Counted from the stretch's first letter, positions 23,981 to 35,231 are shown. The stretch: DNA of 64,000 bases from Botryotinia globosa (GCA_014898425.1 RCSZ01000001.1:3162001-3226000); one strand, 5' to 3'. Numbers and translations are program-made. The notes: generated from the letters alone by a model not told the origin.

Positions 23981-26467
23981 ATGGGTTTGGTTATGAGTTT
24001 CCTCTTCCCCTTTTCATCACGCATGTTTCGAGAAGCCTATCCCGCAGCATTCGAATACCACAACCTCACAGAATCAGATGCCATTCGTCTCTTGATTATA
24101 CATCCAGGTAGCCCTTCTTCTCCCATCCATTGTAGCCTCATACATACGAGTTTGAGGGCGTGTCGATTAGATATCTACGATGGCTACACAGCACTCTCTT
24201 ATGTTTGGGGGGATCCAACGGCAAGGAAAATTGTATTTGTTAATGGAAGGCCGTTCTCTGTAACAGCTAATTTAGCAGATGCCCTGATTCATCTCCGCGA
24301 TGAAAATCGTCCCCTGCGTTTATGGGCAGATGCAGTATGTATTGATCAGAGTAATTTGGGCGAACGTACTCAGCAATTGGGGTTGATGAGAGAGATTTAT
24401 CGGCTGGGGGGTCGGACGGTCATTTATCTCGGTGAGTCTTCGGAGGAGGTAGATACGCTGCTGGATCGTATTGGGAGAGAGGGCGCAGATGCTAGGTTGT
24501 TGGGAGCGGACGATCTTGCGTTTCGGGATGTGCTCTCCCGTCCTTGGTTTACGAGAGTTTGGACGTATCAGGAATTGCTTCTTTCCAGAGAAGTTGTGGT
24601 GCAGATTGGGAGGTGTAGAGTTCTGTGGCAGGATCTTTGTAGGGTGTTGTTGAATGGGGATGATATGCTTGTTGTTCAATCGGATGTTGAGGCTGTATAT
24701 GCATCATGTCAACAAGAAAGGTCGGATACGGCGATGATCGATGCAGGTACGCAAGAGTATGCGGCTTGGATTGAATCATCATCGCGTATGTCTTCTAAGC
24801 CGGTGGCTCAAACGGATGCGTATAATCTGGAGATATTGAGGAGTATGGATGTATCGCGACGGAAATTTCAAAGTGGTGTTACTGGCGGATCTTCTCTTCT
24901 GAGTATTCTCGTGTCTCGACAAGGGTCGGGAGTTTCCGATTTCAGAGACATCATCTATGGTTATCTTGCAGTTGCTGAAATTCGCCGTCCATATAGTTTT
25001 GGAATATCTTCACATCTAGATCCGAAAGATTATCTGCCGGTGGTGGATTACACCAAGAGCGTGGATGAAGTTTTTGTCGATGCGGCTTTTTATATCGCTA
25101 TTTCTACCGAGCCACGACGACTGTGGGATATGCTATTCCATTCCGAAACTATGCATCCGCATTTGAAACGAAAAGTCTTGCCAAGCTGGGTACCAGATTG
25201 GACTCTGGGACGAAATGACCTGCCGAATTCTAGCTGGCCGTTTGTGGCAAATCAGATTGCGGATATTCCAGCGCCTGGAGAATTGAAAATGAGTTCTAAA
25301 GTGGGACCTTGGATCATACCCGTTGATCCTCAGATTCTAACAGTATACTGTGATCTTCAAGCTATTGCCGTTGTGACCAAGACTGCGACACCGGACTTCT
25401 CTAGGTCAGAATTTGCCGAGCAGAAAAACGTTTTGATTGATACTTTCCACGAACTTCTCGACATGTACAAAGATAGGCCCAAGCTTGACGCTCGACAGGT
25501 ATGGGATCTCCACTTCAATTCCAAGCTTCGGAATCTCTACAAAAGTCTCCACGTATCGTGGGAATCCGTAGGAGTACGGGATATTTTCTGGAAGAGCCCC
25601 GATCTGCGACACTACAAACTTTTCAGGAATACCATGCATCAGGTAATCAAATATTGCCGCAAGCTTTCTGGAATCGGCGAGCTTTCTGAAGTCAAGCTGT
25701 GGCAACTTCTGCATGGTTCTCCTATTGCTATACTTCTCATTGCGGCGATATTTCCGTCCTGCGCGGATCTCATTAGTGAAAGAACTTTTGCGCGATTCTC
25801 TAAATCTCCCTGGCTTGTCAGTATTGGGGTTGTTCCCCGCTCGACAAACGTTGGAGATTTTGTACTGCATTTTTATGATGGGACGGAGAATCATTCTTGT
25901 GGAGTCCTGCGACCTGTGAATGATTACAGGAATGCTCATCTCGATGAAGAAATCAGGACGAAAATTTCTGTTCACGGATTGAGTTCTGATATTTCAATGT
26001 TTCACTGTGCGTATATTGGAAAAGGGTGGGTGGATAAAGGATGGGTGGATAAGAGCTGGAATGCGAAGACGCGTGGAAATAATGATACAGATACGCATAT
26101 GGATATGGATACCCAAACGCACAGCAATCTCGAAACAAACCCAGATAATCCAGACAGCACATGGAATCCCAATTGGGATCATACCCTAGACTCATCTCAC
26201 AAACCCTCAGAACCCAATCCCAATCTCAACGCACCACGAAAACCAGACGCAGATGCGACTCAGGATTTGACGTTTCCCTCATGCTCGGATAGAAATCTCG
26301 CCTCTGCAGAAGCGAATCGGGATGACCTTCGCATGTTGTCGAAACTTCGCGAGTTTATGTTGGATGAGCATTATGAGCCTGTTGATTCGCTGATGAATCT
26401 CATGCGAGGATTTGATAGGACGGACAAAATGGCGGATTTTAATCCGGTTATGATGGTTTTGCATTGA
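23981..26467 (+). CDS. HET-domain (heterokaryon incompatibility-type) protein
   Basis: Single exon, 828 residues. The HET domain (PF06985) spans about residues 68-215 with all three classic blocks: YTALSYVWGDP (69-79), LWADAVCIDQSNLGERTQQLGLMREIY (114-140) and RPWFTRVWTYQE (about 187-198). HET domains, TIR-like in fold, trigger programmed cell death when fungal individuals with different alleles fuse, or take part in other NLR-type responses. The central region is conserved-looking (WVPDWTLGRNDLP). The C-terminal part after residue 675 is low complexity: three GWVDK/SWVDK-like units (GKGWVDKGWVDKSW), then Asp/His/Met/Thr and Asn/Pro-rich sequence. It has no NACHT, WD40 or ankyrin module, so it is a HET-only protein. 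The start is the first ATG of the frame; a second Met at residue 5 is possible. Whether it acts in allorecognition is unknown. Confidence 0.92.
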   Translation: MGLVMSFLFPFSSRMFREAYPAAFEYHNLTESDAIRLLIIHPGSPSSPIHCSLIHTSLRACRLDIYDGYTALSYVWGDPTARKIVFVNGRPFSVTANLADALIHLRDENRPLRLWADAVCIDQSNLGERTQQLGLMREIYRLGGRTVIYLGESSEEVDTLLDRIGREGADARLLGADDLAFRDVLSRPWFTRVWTYQELLLSREVVVQIGRCRVLWQDLCRVLLNGDDMLVVQSDVEAVYASCQQERSDTAMIDAGTQEYAAWIESSSRMSSKPVAQTDAYNLEILRSMDVSRRKFQSGVTGGSSLLSILVSRQGSGVSDFRDIIYGYLAVAEIRRPYSFGISSHLDPKDYLPVVDYTKSVDEVFVDAAFYIAISTEPRRLWDMLFHSETMHPHLKRKVLPSWVPDWTLGRNDLPNSSWPFVANQIADIPAPGELKMSSKVGPWIIPVDPQILTVYCDLQAIAVVTKTATPDFSRSEFAEQKNVLIDTFHELLDMYKDRPKLDARQVWDLHFNSKLRNLYKSLHVSWESVGVRDIFWKSPDLRHYKLFRNTMHQVIKYCRKLSGIGELSEVKLWQLLHGSPIAILLIAAIFPSCADLISERTFARFSKSPWLVSIGVVPRSTNVGDFVLHFYDGTENHSCGVLRPVNDYRNAHLDEEIRTKISVHGLSSDISMFHCAYIGKGWVDKGWVDKSWNAKTRGNNDTDTHMDMDTQTHSNLETNPDNPDSTWNPNWDHTLDSSHKPSEPNPNLNAPRKPDADATQDLTFPSCSDRNLASAEANRDDLRMLSKLREFMLDEHYEPVDSLMNLMRGFDRTDKMADFNPVMMVLH

Positions 26468-27315
26468 GTTGGTTTTTAGGGGGTTTCAGGAGAGGGTTCG
26501 TGTTGATTGAGATTGGAGTTCTTGGTTTCTGGGATTAGAATGGATAATTACTGTGGTTATGGTAATTTGAAAATGGGAATGGAAGAATTGATGCGGATTT
26601 GGTTTTTATATCTTTTAATTGATGGAATCATTTAGAGCCTAGGAGAGAGGCTTTGGTAGGAGGTGATTGTTATAGAAATACTGAAGATGTGTACATCAGT
26701 GTACGATTCGCTGCTCGAAAGATCGAGAGAATGGCAAATAATAATTGACAATCGATTGATTCATTACAGGAGTGCTATTCAAGAGAACTGATAGCGACTC
26801 CATAAGAGGGTATATTACAACTCGACTTGCGAGTTACCAGCTATCAATTCAAAGTAGCAGCTTTGCCAAAGTTGCAGGATGGATATGAAGCGAATTAATA
26901 TATCAGAAATGTTGCTAGCACAAAATTATTGGAAAGCAAACCTGAAAGATTTCTTACATGAATCATATTTGAATGATATATATTTCTGATTCTCTCTCCT
27001 TTTGTCCCGCTCAATATATTGCTTCAGAACTAAGCCTCGTAAAATCATAAAGATACAAAAGAATCTAATGCGTCAAAGGATCTGAAGCAAGGAATCAAGC
27101 AAGAGCAACCATGTTGATCGAAACTGATATGTCCTCAGACTATATCATGACGAAGAGGAAGAGTCACGATGACCCATGTCCACCAAAATTTATATGAATC
27201 TGGGCGTAGGAAATCGTACCGAGCCATTTCCAACCACATCTACCGAAACCACAACAAATACTTCTACACTCAGCAGTCGATCAATCACTTCCCACTCCAA
27301 AAACAAAATCCCACT
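26468..27315. other. Convergent intergenic region
   Basis: 3' flanks of the HET gene (+) and the GPI-protein gene (-). The plus strand 27,170-27,315 is open but only because it lies opposite AT/CA-rich sequence. No gene is supported. Confidence 0.5.
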
Positions 27316-27926
27316 TTAAAGAAAGCAGCCAAACAATGCCGCCACTCCAAACAGCATACTACCCGTGACGGTGCAGTAACTAACCACACTGGCTTTACTA
27401 CTTCCACTCTCACTCGATACACTTGTCGAATTCGAATTCTTCGGACTCGTGTTTATGAGTTGGAAATTGTATACACCACATCCTGTATCGATAGAGCCCG
27501 ATCCCGTGACTGAAGAACTGTTGTCACCACCTGTGGATATATTAGTTTTGTTTTACTTTTTTTCCCTCTTCTCAAATACAAAATAACAGAGGAGGAAGCG
27601 AAAAAAAGTCGAAACTTACACCCAGAAAAAAGATGATCGTAAACGATTTCGCAGTCGCTTGCGGAACTATTTCCGGGACAAGTTGTGGCTGCAGATGTAA
27701 AGGCAAGTGAAATGATGGAGCTGGAGGGGGAATCTATAATGTAGTTTTTGGCCGTGGATGAGAAGTTACTCGAAGCGATTTGGGTGCAGAGTTGGGTGGT
27801 ATATTTTGTTAGAGAAGATATGTTGAAAGAGGTTGTTGTGCTGGAATCGGTGACACATATGGGTATTGAGGTTGCGGCCACGATTGTGAAGAAAAGAGAG
27901 AGTGCCAATATGACTCGTGAAATCAT
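27316..27926 (-). CDS. Small secreted, probably GPI-anchored cysteine-containing protein
   Basis: Two exons on the minus strand: 27620-27926 and 27316-27530; intron 27531-27619 (donor GTAAGT, branch CTAAT, acceptor CCACAG). The product is 173 residues. There is a clear signal peptide (MISRVILALSLFFTIVAA), a Ser/Thr/Asn-rich body with six cysteines (in ICV, QLC, TTC, SDC, SGC and TGC contexts), several N-x-S/T sites, a Ser-rich linker SSESGSSKAS and a hydrophobic C-terminus (GSMLFGVAALFGCFL) typical of GPI attachment. It probably resides at the plasma membrane or cell wall. No known domain is recognised; it may belong to the lineage-specific wall or effector-like proteins common near HET genes, which is speculation. 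Splicing is essential: the unspliced frame replaces the GPI tail with unrelated basic sequence. Confidence 0.75.
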
Positions 27927-29965
27927 TTTCGATTAGCTGCTGTGATTCTTCTATTCGTAGATGATTTGATATGAGGATATGACTTTGGATGATTATCGTG
28001 GTGTAAGGAGTTTCTTTGCAGACAAATTAAAAATTCACAATCTTAGTTTCCAGAACTATTAAATAAAAGCAACCCGAAGAATAGAAAAAACTCCAACGTC
28101 ATAACTCTGATTACTGCGGTGTAGATCTCAGTACATGTAACTTTTCTAATCGTGTTGTTGGCTGCAGCCATCATGGTGAATGAAGGATTGCGCCAGCTGC
28201 GGTCAGATAAGGCTGCGTGGGTGCGGCTAAGCAGGTGTGTGGAATACATGGCCACAAGATCGATTAGCTCTGTATATTTATTAATATATAGTTGTCATCT
28301 TTGAAAATGCTTGATTAGGCTTCTGACACATCTAGATACAAAACGGGAATTTCTAGGACAAATTGTTCAAAACATGATTGCGAATATCACTTATTCAGCC
28401 AAGAATGATTCCAAGACTAATGTTCAACATGTTCAGTTACTCATTGTACATCTTTAGCGGAGCACCAGGAGGCTGTAATCGAAGACCATAGTTGCTACTC
28501 TGAAAGAGATCGTTTCAGGAATATTCCTTTTAGAAGGATTTGGGATTAGTCGCGGTAAACGTACTTTTTACTACTGGCCATGTAATGTTAGATCGACCCC
28601 AACTTTAGGCTCGTGCTATTCCTCCACGTTCCCGTCATTGTAAGCGCCTGGTATTCCTGAATTTACTAAAAGAAGCTCAATTGATAGTAGGTATGATAGA
28701 TGTAGGAAAAGGAGTTAGAACATAATGACAAGATGGAAAAATCTACATAAATAAAGAAAAAGCAAAAAACGACGTGACACCCCAACATTAATTCATAAAG
28801 CCTATTTGTCGCAATGAAGGATTGTAGAAAATCCCAACAGCAGGTTCTCATATTAGGCCACTGTGCACAAACTAATTGTTGCTCAGCTTTTCTCCTCTGC
28901 GCGCAGCAGTTTTGTGAATATTGGGATGCGCTTCAGCCTCGGTGTAGAACTTTTCATGTCTGTATCAATCATGCATTGTTGAGGGAAGGCGCAGAAGGAT
29001 CTGACAGGACCCCACGATACTTTGTATCGAAGTACACAGTCATGTTTACATGTATGTACTTCTTATCGGGGGATGATTCTGCGGCAAAGCAAAGATCCCA
29101 GAGACTGTTCCAGTTTTCGATTTCAATTTGCTCCCTGTGAAGTGCGAACGCAACTTGAATAACCTTAATTTGATGACCTGAAAAGGAAATGCCCCAATTC
29201 TTATGACAGAACAATAGAACTAGCTTGGTGTGCCAGTGCTGTACCAAAATTCCGCGTTGGAGGTTCAATCCATAAGATATAGACTTCCATCCTGGTATGC
29301 TGATAATAAGAAGAAAGAAAGAGTTCCCACCATGGTAGAATCGTAGATGTTGCTTGTGGTGAGCACTTATGCAACCTTTCTACACGCCCTAAAATTTTAG
29401 CGAAGTTGACCTCGGGAGATTCAACCGCCAACGTGATATGGTGAACAAAACTCATGATCAACAATGCTTCCCTCGATAGTTAATTGCAGAGTATTTGTGG
29501 CAATTTATTTGCTTTTTGTGCTTTCCCATATCTAGAATGGCTTATGGTATCTTGGTGAGTTATTGTTGAGAGACTTGTTGGTAAAATAAATCACAATGCG
29601 TGACCTGAGCAAGAACTAAGCTCAGCTTCCTCCAATGGTTAGATGGTACATTGTCATCTCTGACAGCTCCCACTGAGCACAAAGATCAAGACCTATCGAT
29701 TCACGTGCGAAATATTGACTATGAGAAACCTCTCTTGTTGCATTTCGCTTGCTATAGGTGAATGTATACAATACAAGTGTCCGACGTGTCTGTTTGCCTC
29801 GTCCAATTGTTGAAATACACTTGAATGCCAAAACTGTTACACAAATGTATGTAATACTACATCATTGAAATCCATTCGATCTATCACCAATAGTAATCTG
29901 TCCGTATTCAACTCGTCAAATTCTTGCCTTATATCTCTCAAGAAACACTTGCTTCCTCATTAACC
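27927..29965. other. Intergenic region without supported genes
   Basis: Two kilobases with no frame above about 110 codons and none with a domain or a convincing splice partner. Base composition is AT-leaning without obvious tandem repeats. Confidence 0.5.
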
Positions 29966-30373
29966 CTATCTTCTTTCCTTTACCTCTTTCTTTTCACCCT
30001 CTCGAGTCAAGTATAAGTGTACATCAAGGAAAACGAAAACAACAAAGGCCCCAATCAAACAGAGCCATCTGTTTGCTTCATATACTTTTCTAGGCGTAGA
30101 CACACGGCAGTGGATGGATTGATGCTGGTTACGAGATCGCTGGTGCTTTTGTTCGTATGTAAGAGTCGTCGAGTGTTTGAGACGATACTGAAGGAATGCA
30201 TGAGATTGAGCAGCTTTAGAACCGAAACTATGGTATCGCGGTGAATGATGATCGGTACTCAAGTGTGGTACTGGACTGATATTGCAATGGAGGTTGCGGG
30301 ATGATGGAGCCCGGTGCAAAGAACGAATAGTTGAAGTAATTGGTTTTCGAAACATAGTCTTGATAATGCTCAT
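29966..30373 (-). CDS. Hypothetical small protein, possible mitochondrial membrane protein (doubtful)
   Basis: Open frame giving 135 residues from the ATG at 30371-30373; the frame extends 32 codons upstream, but this Met starts a stretch resembling a mitochondrial presequence (MSIIKTMFRKPITSTIRSLHRAPSSRN: Arg/Ser-rich, no acidic residues). The middle is His/Ser/Arg-rich, and near the C-terminus one hydrophobic segment (WLCLIGAFVVFVFLDVHLYL) could span a membrane, followed by a charged tail EGEKKEVKERR. No family is recognised and no intron is required. It could be a young or lineage-specific gene, or a chance frame. Confidence 0.35.
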   Translation of the reverse strand: MSIIKTMFRKPITSTIRSLHRAPSSRNLHCNISPVPHLSTDHHSPRYHSFGSKAAQSHAFLQYRLKHSTTLTYEQKHQRSRNQHQSIHCRVSTPRKVYEANRWLCLIGAFVVFVFLDVHLYLTREGEKKEVKERR

Positions 30374-33177
30374 ATTTATCGTATTTGACGACGGATAAGT
30401 ACTTTTCACCGTGTTTGTTTGCAGGAATTCTAGTATGGGATGAAGTTCGAAGGATAGTGTGGGTGACAACTCACGAGTGCCGGAAGCTAGAAATAGTTTC
30501 TCCTAGCTTCACATTACAAAGTTGCCTCCCGATGTCAACTTTTTCGTGGCTACTAGAGATTTTCAGATAAATTTGAAAATTTAATAGGATTTTCTATTCG
30601 TTTTTAGTATCTGATTGTTGCTCTATTTCACTGAGTACATTGAGCAATGTTGCCTCATTCGATTAGAATATGTGGTCAGTGTATTTATCAATATCTTCTT
30701 TACTTCGAAATAATGGCTAACCATCCATTATATTCCTTGGTGATACATATCGATCGTTTCTAGTGATTCATACTATACCTCAAATCTCTCCAAGGAAATC
30801 GAGAACCATTTCATCATGTTCTTCTCATAATCAACAAATTAAGAGACTTTATTCTACGAGGGAGATGGTAAACCCACCTCTTCATCTCTACTCTTAATCT
30901 TTCAATATAATCATCCGAAACTTGAGATTCCATACACTCACTACATGGATGTGGAAGTAAACGTCTTCGCAGAAAACCATACTAGACCACGTTGTTGAAC
31001 AAGTCATGCGTTCTACTGAGCGCTGTTGACACTCAGATTCATGTACATGACCTCGACTTCGACTTCCCGTTTGAAAAACTTGCTTCGCGATACTGACATA
31101 ATGTCAATCTTCTGCCTCTTTCCATTTTGTCTCTAACCCGAAGTTTCTCATCTCTTCGCAAGGACAGTGTTATTGGCAGACTCAAATATCTATCTTGTGT
31201 CCCGAATGTGCTTTTACCTCAATGTACCAATAGACGAAGGCTTCTTGTCTTTCCGCGAAAGTTATAACACTTCAAGGATACAAAGAGATTGTATTCTGTT
31301 GGTGAGCACATTTTCAATTTGTGGACAAAGAGTTCAAGGACATAGTCAGATTCTGGTTTTTGTTCCCTGGGAAAAACTCACAAGTCCAAGGACATACCAA
31401 AGTTACGATCGATTGAAAAGGAGATTCAGGCAAGGCACAGTCAGATACTAATTTCTGTTTTCCAGAGAAGAATAAATGGTACAACCAAATCAGAACTCAT
31501 ATCTGGAACGCCGGACCAAGAGAGCATATTTAAATTGTGATCAATTAGAGAAAAGACACTGCATCTCATCACATCAAGAGCACGATCAAGTTATCATTCG
31601 CTGCAGACAGAGCATAGCCTCACACTCCACCATGCCAAAGAAAGACACGGCCAACTTCCGAATGATCAACAAAGAGCCCTCGTGTACTTTCATATCTCCT
31701 CATACCACGCACACATCCACCTCACAGTCCAGCACCATAAATCATTCCATATTCCCTCTCAACAGCATACCTAACCCGTAATCGCAATCCCAAGTCTTCA
31801 AATCAAAACCATCACCCCAGATTAAAATTGCTTCCATCTAAACCACATCTCCATAATCCCACATATTGCACACCAGATCTGCAGTCCTGCAAACCAGTAT
31901 ATATCTCACGATGTGAATTACACTCCACAGACAAGCACACATACTTATATTCAGATACAGAAGTATATACCTACATAAACCAACCACCTCATGAAAAAAT
32001 CCATGAGTAAATCAACCCCATCCCATTACTCCGATTCCAGAATCCGAAATGGGGAATTAACCAACCAATTAATCAGCCAACCAATTAACCAAGTTACCAT
32101 AAAAAACTCCTCTCAAGACGCATACCTCCTCACATCACACGCGCAGAACCTCTCATCTCCCCCAACTCCAATCCTAAATCCAGCATATCGTATCATATCA
32201 CATCAAACACCCCCAAAAATTCAAAACCCCCCCAAATTCAAATCCTTCATCCATCCATCCAACCATCCACACTCCCCACACTCCCCCTCGGCAAAGCTAC
32301 CTACATCTCTACTCATCCAAACCCCCATCCATCAACAAACCCCCATCAAATCATCAACCCAACCCAACCCAACCCAACCGAATCAAAAAAGTTAAAAAAT
32401 TAGACATCACCCCCGAAGCGCCCCTCCCCTCCCATCCTCCCCACTTCCAAGCCAAGCGAGCGAGCTCAGATCAGATCAGATCAGACCAAATCACCGGCAA
32501 AACACTTAGCCGACGACACGCAAAAAACGTGAGAAAGACTCCTTCCTTCTCTTTCTCTCTTATCTTATCCATCTCATCTCATGAATATCCCTCCCTATTT
32601 CTTTTTTCCTGTTGCGTATCGTATTTTTGTTTGTTTCTCCTGAGGTATCTAGATATTCACTTGATTCATCTATTTATTTATTAGTTGCTTGTACCAGAAT
32701 CTGGAGAGATGGAGAGATGAGAGGAAGATTGCTGGTTAGTACATGAGAGCGAATATAGGTGCTGAAATGTATGGGGGAAGAAGAGTATATTTATTTACCC
32801 CGATTCAGCAATGCTAGAACCATGTAATACCTCCGGCTACCAAAGGACCCTGGAATGAGGAGCCGCTTCTAGTGAGAATAGGATGTTCGCTTTGATTGGG
32901 ATATCAGAGGATAACAATTGCAAGATCATAAAGTCGCACAGGTATAGACTGATTAATATATGTTCATTAATAATATTAGCAATGTTTACCTTTGTTTGCA
33001 AACTGCTTGGATACAGCTCCTAAACGCCTTGCTGAATAGCTGGCAGCTGATCATAGTGTAATCACCTCACTCCATTCACCCAGATGTATCGATATTTCCA
33101 TGGCCGAATCAATATCTCCATCCATCCCTAACCTAGTTCATCCCGAAAATCGTACCTGCATTAGCATAACCCATTAA
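30374..33177. other. Intergenic region with a C/A-rich, G-poor stretch
   Basis: No supported gene. From about 31,640 to 32,400 the plus strand is dominated by C and A with little G (CCAACC, CATCC and ACCCC runs), opening long but featureless frames. A GATCA repeat sits at 32,470-32,490, with C/T-rich sequence after it. The stretch could be a leader or promoter for an unseen transcript. Confidence 0.5.
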
Positions 33178-34131
33178 TCAATACGTAATAATGTGACTAA
33201 AGTGTCCCGGAACTTTATTCCGACACTTGTCACAATCCGCCCTATACCCCATACTGAAGCTTTTCTTTGTCCCCACACCGTCTAAATTTCCTATGAGCTC
33301 CCCAGTGGATCCATTCCAGTTCCGCAAGCTATGTTTTGAACGAGTATGACCTTTCTTGTGAGGAGTCGGGATTTCTTTCTCAAATTCGGGAGAGGGAAAA
33401 GAGGGTTCGACTTCCATTTGCATATCGTTAATTCCATTGACAATGACACTAGGGCTCATTTCGCCTTCGCTAATGGGGCTGGGTAGGCGTCGACCGCGAC
33501 GAAAGCGATCGATGAATGTCTCATCGGTGAGATTTGGCTCGGAGAGAATAGGGTGGAGTGGTTTATCGAGTTGGGGATACGCGGAGAAGGAGCTATGAAT
33601 TGGGGTAGGAATTCGGTTGGCTAAGCTAATAGAAGAATCTGGCTGAAATAGACCAGGAGCTAGATGCATGCCACTATCGGTCATATCGAAATCATCTGAA
33701 TAAGTTGGCCCTTCTGACATTTGACTTGAAAATGAAGTTCCGCTGCTATTCATTTGTTCGTCATCATGCGGTTGTGTGGCTGTTGTTAACGATGATGAGG
33801 TCCATGAATAGTGAGAGTTCGTCGGCTCTGCAATGATGGGAGTTCTCTCCGAGTCCGAGTCTGCGGGAGTGATTGTCGGAGGTGCTGGCGTGTAATGATT
33901 GAGTGCAAAAGCGGGTGCAATCTGACGTTTGGCATGCGGTGAAGATCGATGCGGTAGGCTCGCTAGATGACGTTTCTAATCAAGTCATACGTTAACATCA
34001 AGATCTTGTTGGTGATCTGAAACTGAACTGAATGCAATGCTTACATTTCTGTGAGCACCAAAGCCTGAAGTACTTAGTTCATCCTCATCATCTCTTCCGC
34101 GCTTCCTACTCGGCCACTGTGGTACGAACAT
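33178..34131 (-). CDS. Conserved fungal protein with C-terminal CxxC tail, function unknown
   Basis: Two exons on the minus strand: 34045-34131 and 33178-33975; intron 33976-34044 (donor GTAAGC, acceptor GATTAG). The product is 294 residues. It starts MFVPQWPSRKRGRDDEDEL, continues with GFGAHRNKRHLASLPHRS and a Pro/Ser/Thr/Asp-rich, probably disordered centre, and ends in a compact segment GYRADCDKCRNKVPGHFSHI with a CxxC pair. From memory, many filamentous ascomycetes have a protein of this layout (basic N-terminus, disordered middle, GYRADCxKCxxxVPGH tail), with no assigned function. The basic KRGRDD and HRNKRH motifs suggest nuclear localisation. The frame from the internal Met at 33753 is incomplete; reading continues upstream without stops to the acceptor. 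Confidence 0.82.
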
Positions 34132-34768
34132 GTCGATAAATCTTCCACGAGGTTGTCTGATGGATGTAAAGGGTATTGATGTATGTTATTGTGTAGGGCA
34201 GATAGATAGTTAAGAAGGAGGTGGCAAGGCTGGAGAGGATTCAGCCGCACCAAAGAAGGGTTGTATTCAAACAAGTAACAATCAATGGACGTTCAAGACA
34301 TTTGAATGAAGATGCAGGAACGTGGTGGTAAGTTTGAGAAGAGTCGGTCAAAGGCCTTTACAAATCAATTGTACATACTGCAGTATAGACCCAAGTGGAA
34401 GTAATAAGTCATTGGTACCTGATTGGTATTTACCAGACAGGGCTAGATGGGTCGCATCGTAAAATGGTGGTGAGTTTCATAAATGCTTCATCGTGTACTC
34501 TGATGTTTTGAGATTCTTCTAGGCTTATTATTACTTGGACACTAAAAAGTTCTGGGGAAACATCTTTTGACAGAGTAGAAATTGATAAGGCTAAGCTAAA
34601 CTCTTTTGGGTTTAGATCAATGATAATCCGAAGCATCAGACAAGGCTGAAAGTACAGGAGGTAGTTATTTTGTCCAGCCTGGGTCTGTCCTGAAGATATA
34701 AACCTTTGTGAACGGGCATATTGTGGAGAGAGCGAATAATAAGGCCGTGAGCATTTCAATTGATATAT

Positions 34769-34860
34769 GAATGCCTAGGTATACACAGGATGAATGCTTA
34801 GGTATACACAGGATGAATGCTTAGGTATACACAGGATGAATGCTTAGGTATACACAGGAT
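34769..34860. repeat. 23-bp minisatellite, 4 copies
   Basis: Four copies of GAATGCTTAGGTATACACAGGAT-type units; the first differs by one base (CCTAGG for CTTAGG), the other three are identical. The array is head-to-tail and exactly periodic. Confidence 0.97.
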
Positions 34861-34942
34861 GAATTGCAAGATGTTGATAAACTAATAACCGTTGAATCTA
34901 TATCCATACATCAGATCAGATGGAGACTTATTACTTTCGATA

Positions 34943-34997
34943 TCTGTCAATCTGTCAATCTGTCAATCTGTCAATCTGTCAATCTGTCAATCTGTCA
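34943..34997. repeat. Octamer array (TCTGTCAA)7
   Basis: About seven perfect head-to-tail copies of TCTGTCAA, about 400 bp upstream of the DAHP synthase start. Confidence 0.95.
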
Positions 34998-35224
34998 TGT
35001 TCACGGAATGCGACGCGCAGACCTAATAAACCCTGGATATTATGTACTTAAGCTTTCTTCTTGGCTGAAGATGCCTCTGCATACCTATCTACCACGGTGC
35101 ACCATACATACCAATAATTATCGGACAACACCCGGTGACCCAAAATTTCATTTGTCAATGTATTAGTCCGAGCGTACCACTTTATGAACTTTTTCCAGAT
35201 CCACCTAATTATAATTTTTGACCT

Positions 35225-35231
35225 TGACTCA
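35225..35231 (+). promoter_or_regulatory. Cross-pathway control (Gcn4/CPC1-type) site upstream of DAHP synthase
   Basis: A perfect TGACTCA heptamer lies 168 bp before the DAHP synthase ATG. Gcn4/CPC1/CpcA bZIP activators bind TGASTCA upstream of amino-acid biosynthesis genes, DAHP synthase genes being classic targets. A one-mismatch copy, GGAGTCA, occurs at about 35,314. Function is inferred from motif and position. Confidence 0.6.

Noticed and set aside
29635..29720. tRNA-like sequence (TGGTTAGATGG box A resemblance)
   Set aside because: No matching box B (GGTTCGANTCC) or cloverleaf stems could be formed.
31991..32395. 134-codon Ser/Pro/Asn-rich frame
   Set aside because: Low-complexity C/A-rich DNA, no domain, ends in CCAACC repeats.
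33178..33753. Independent 191-residue gene starting at the internal Met
   Set aside because: The frame stays open upstream to a good acceptor and joins an exon with an N-terminus fitting a known fungal layout.
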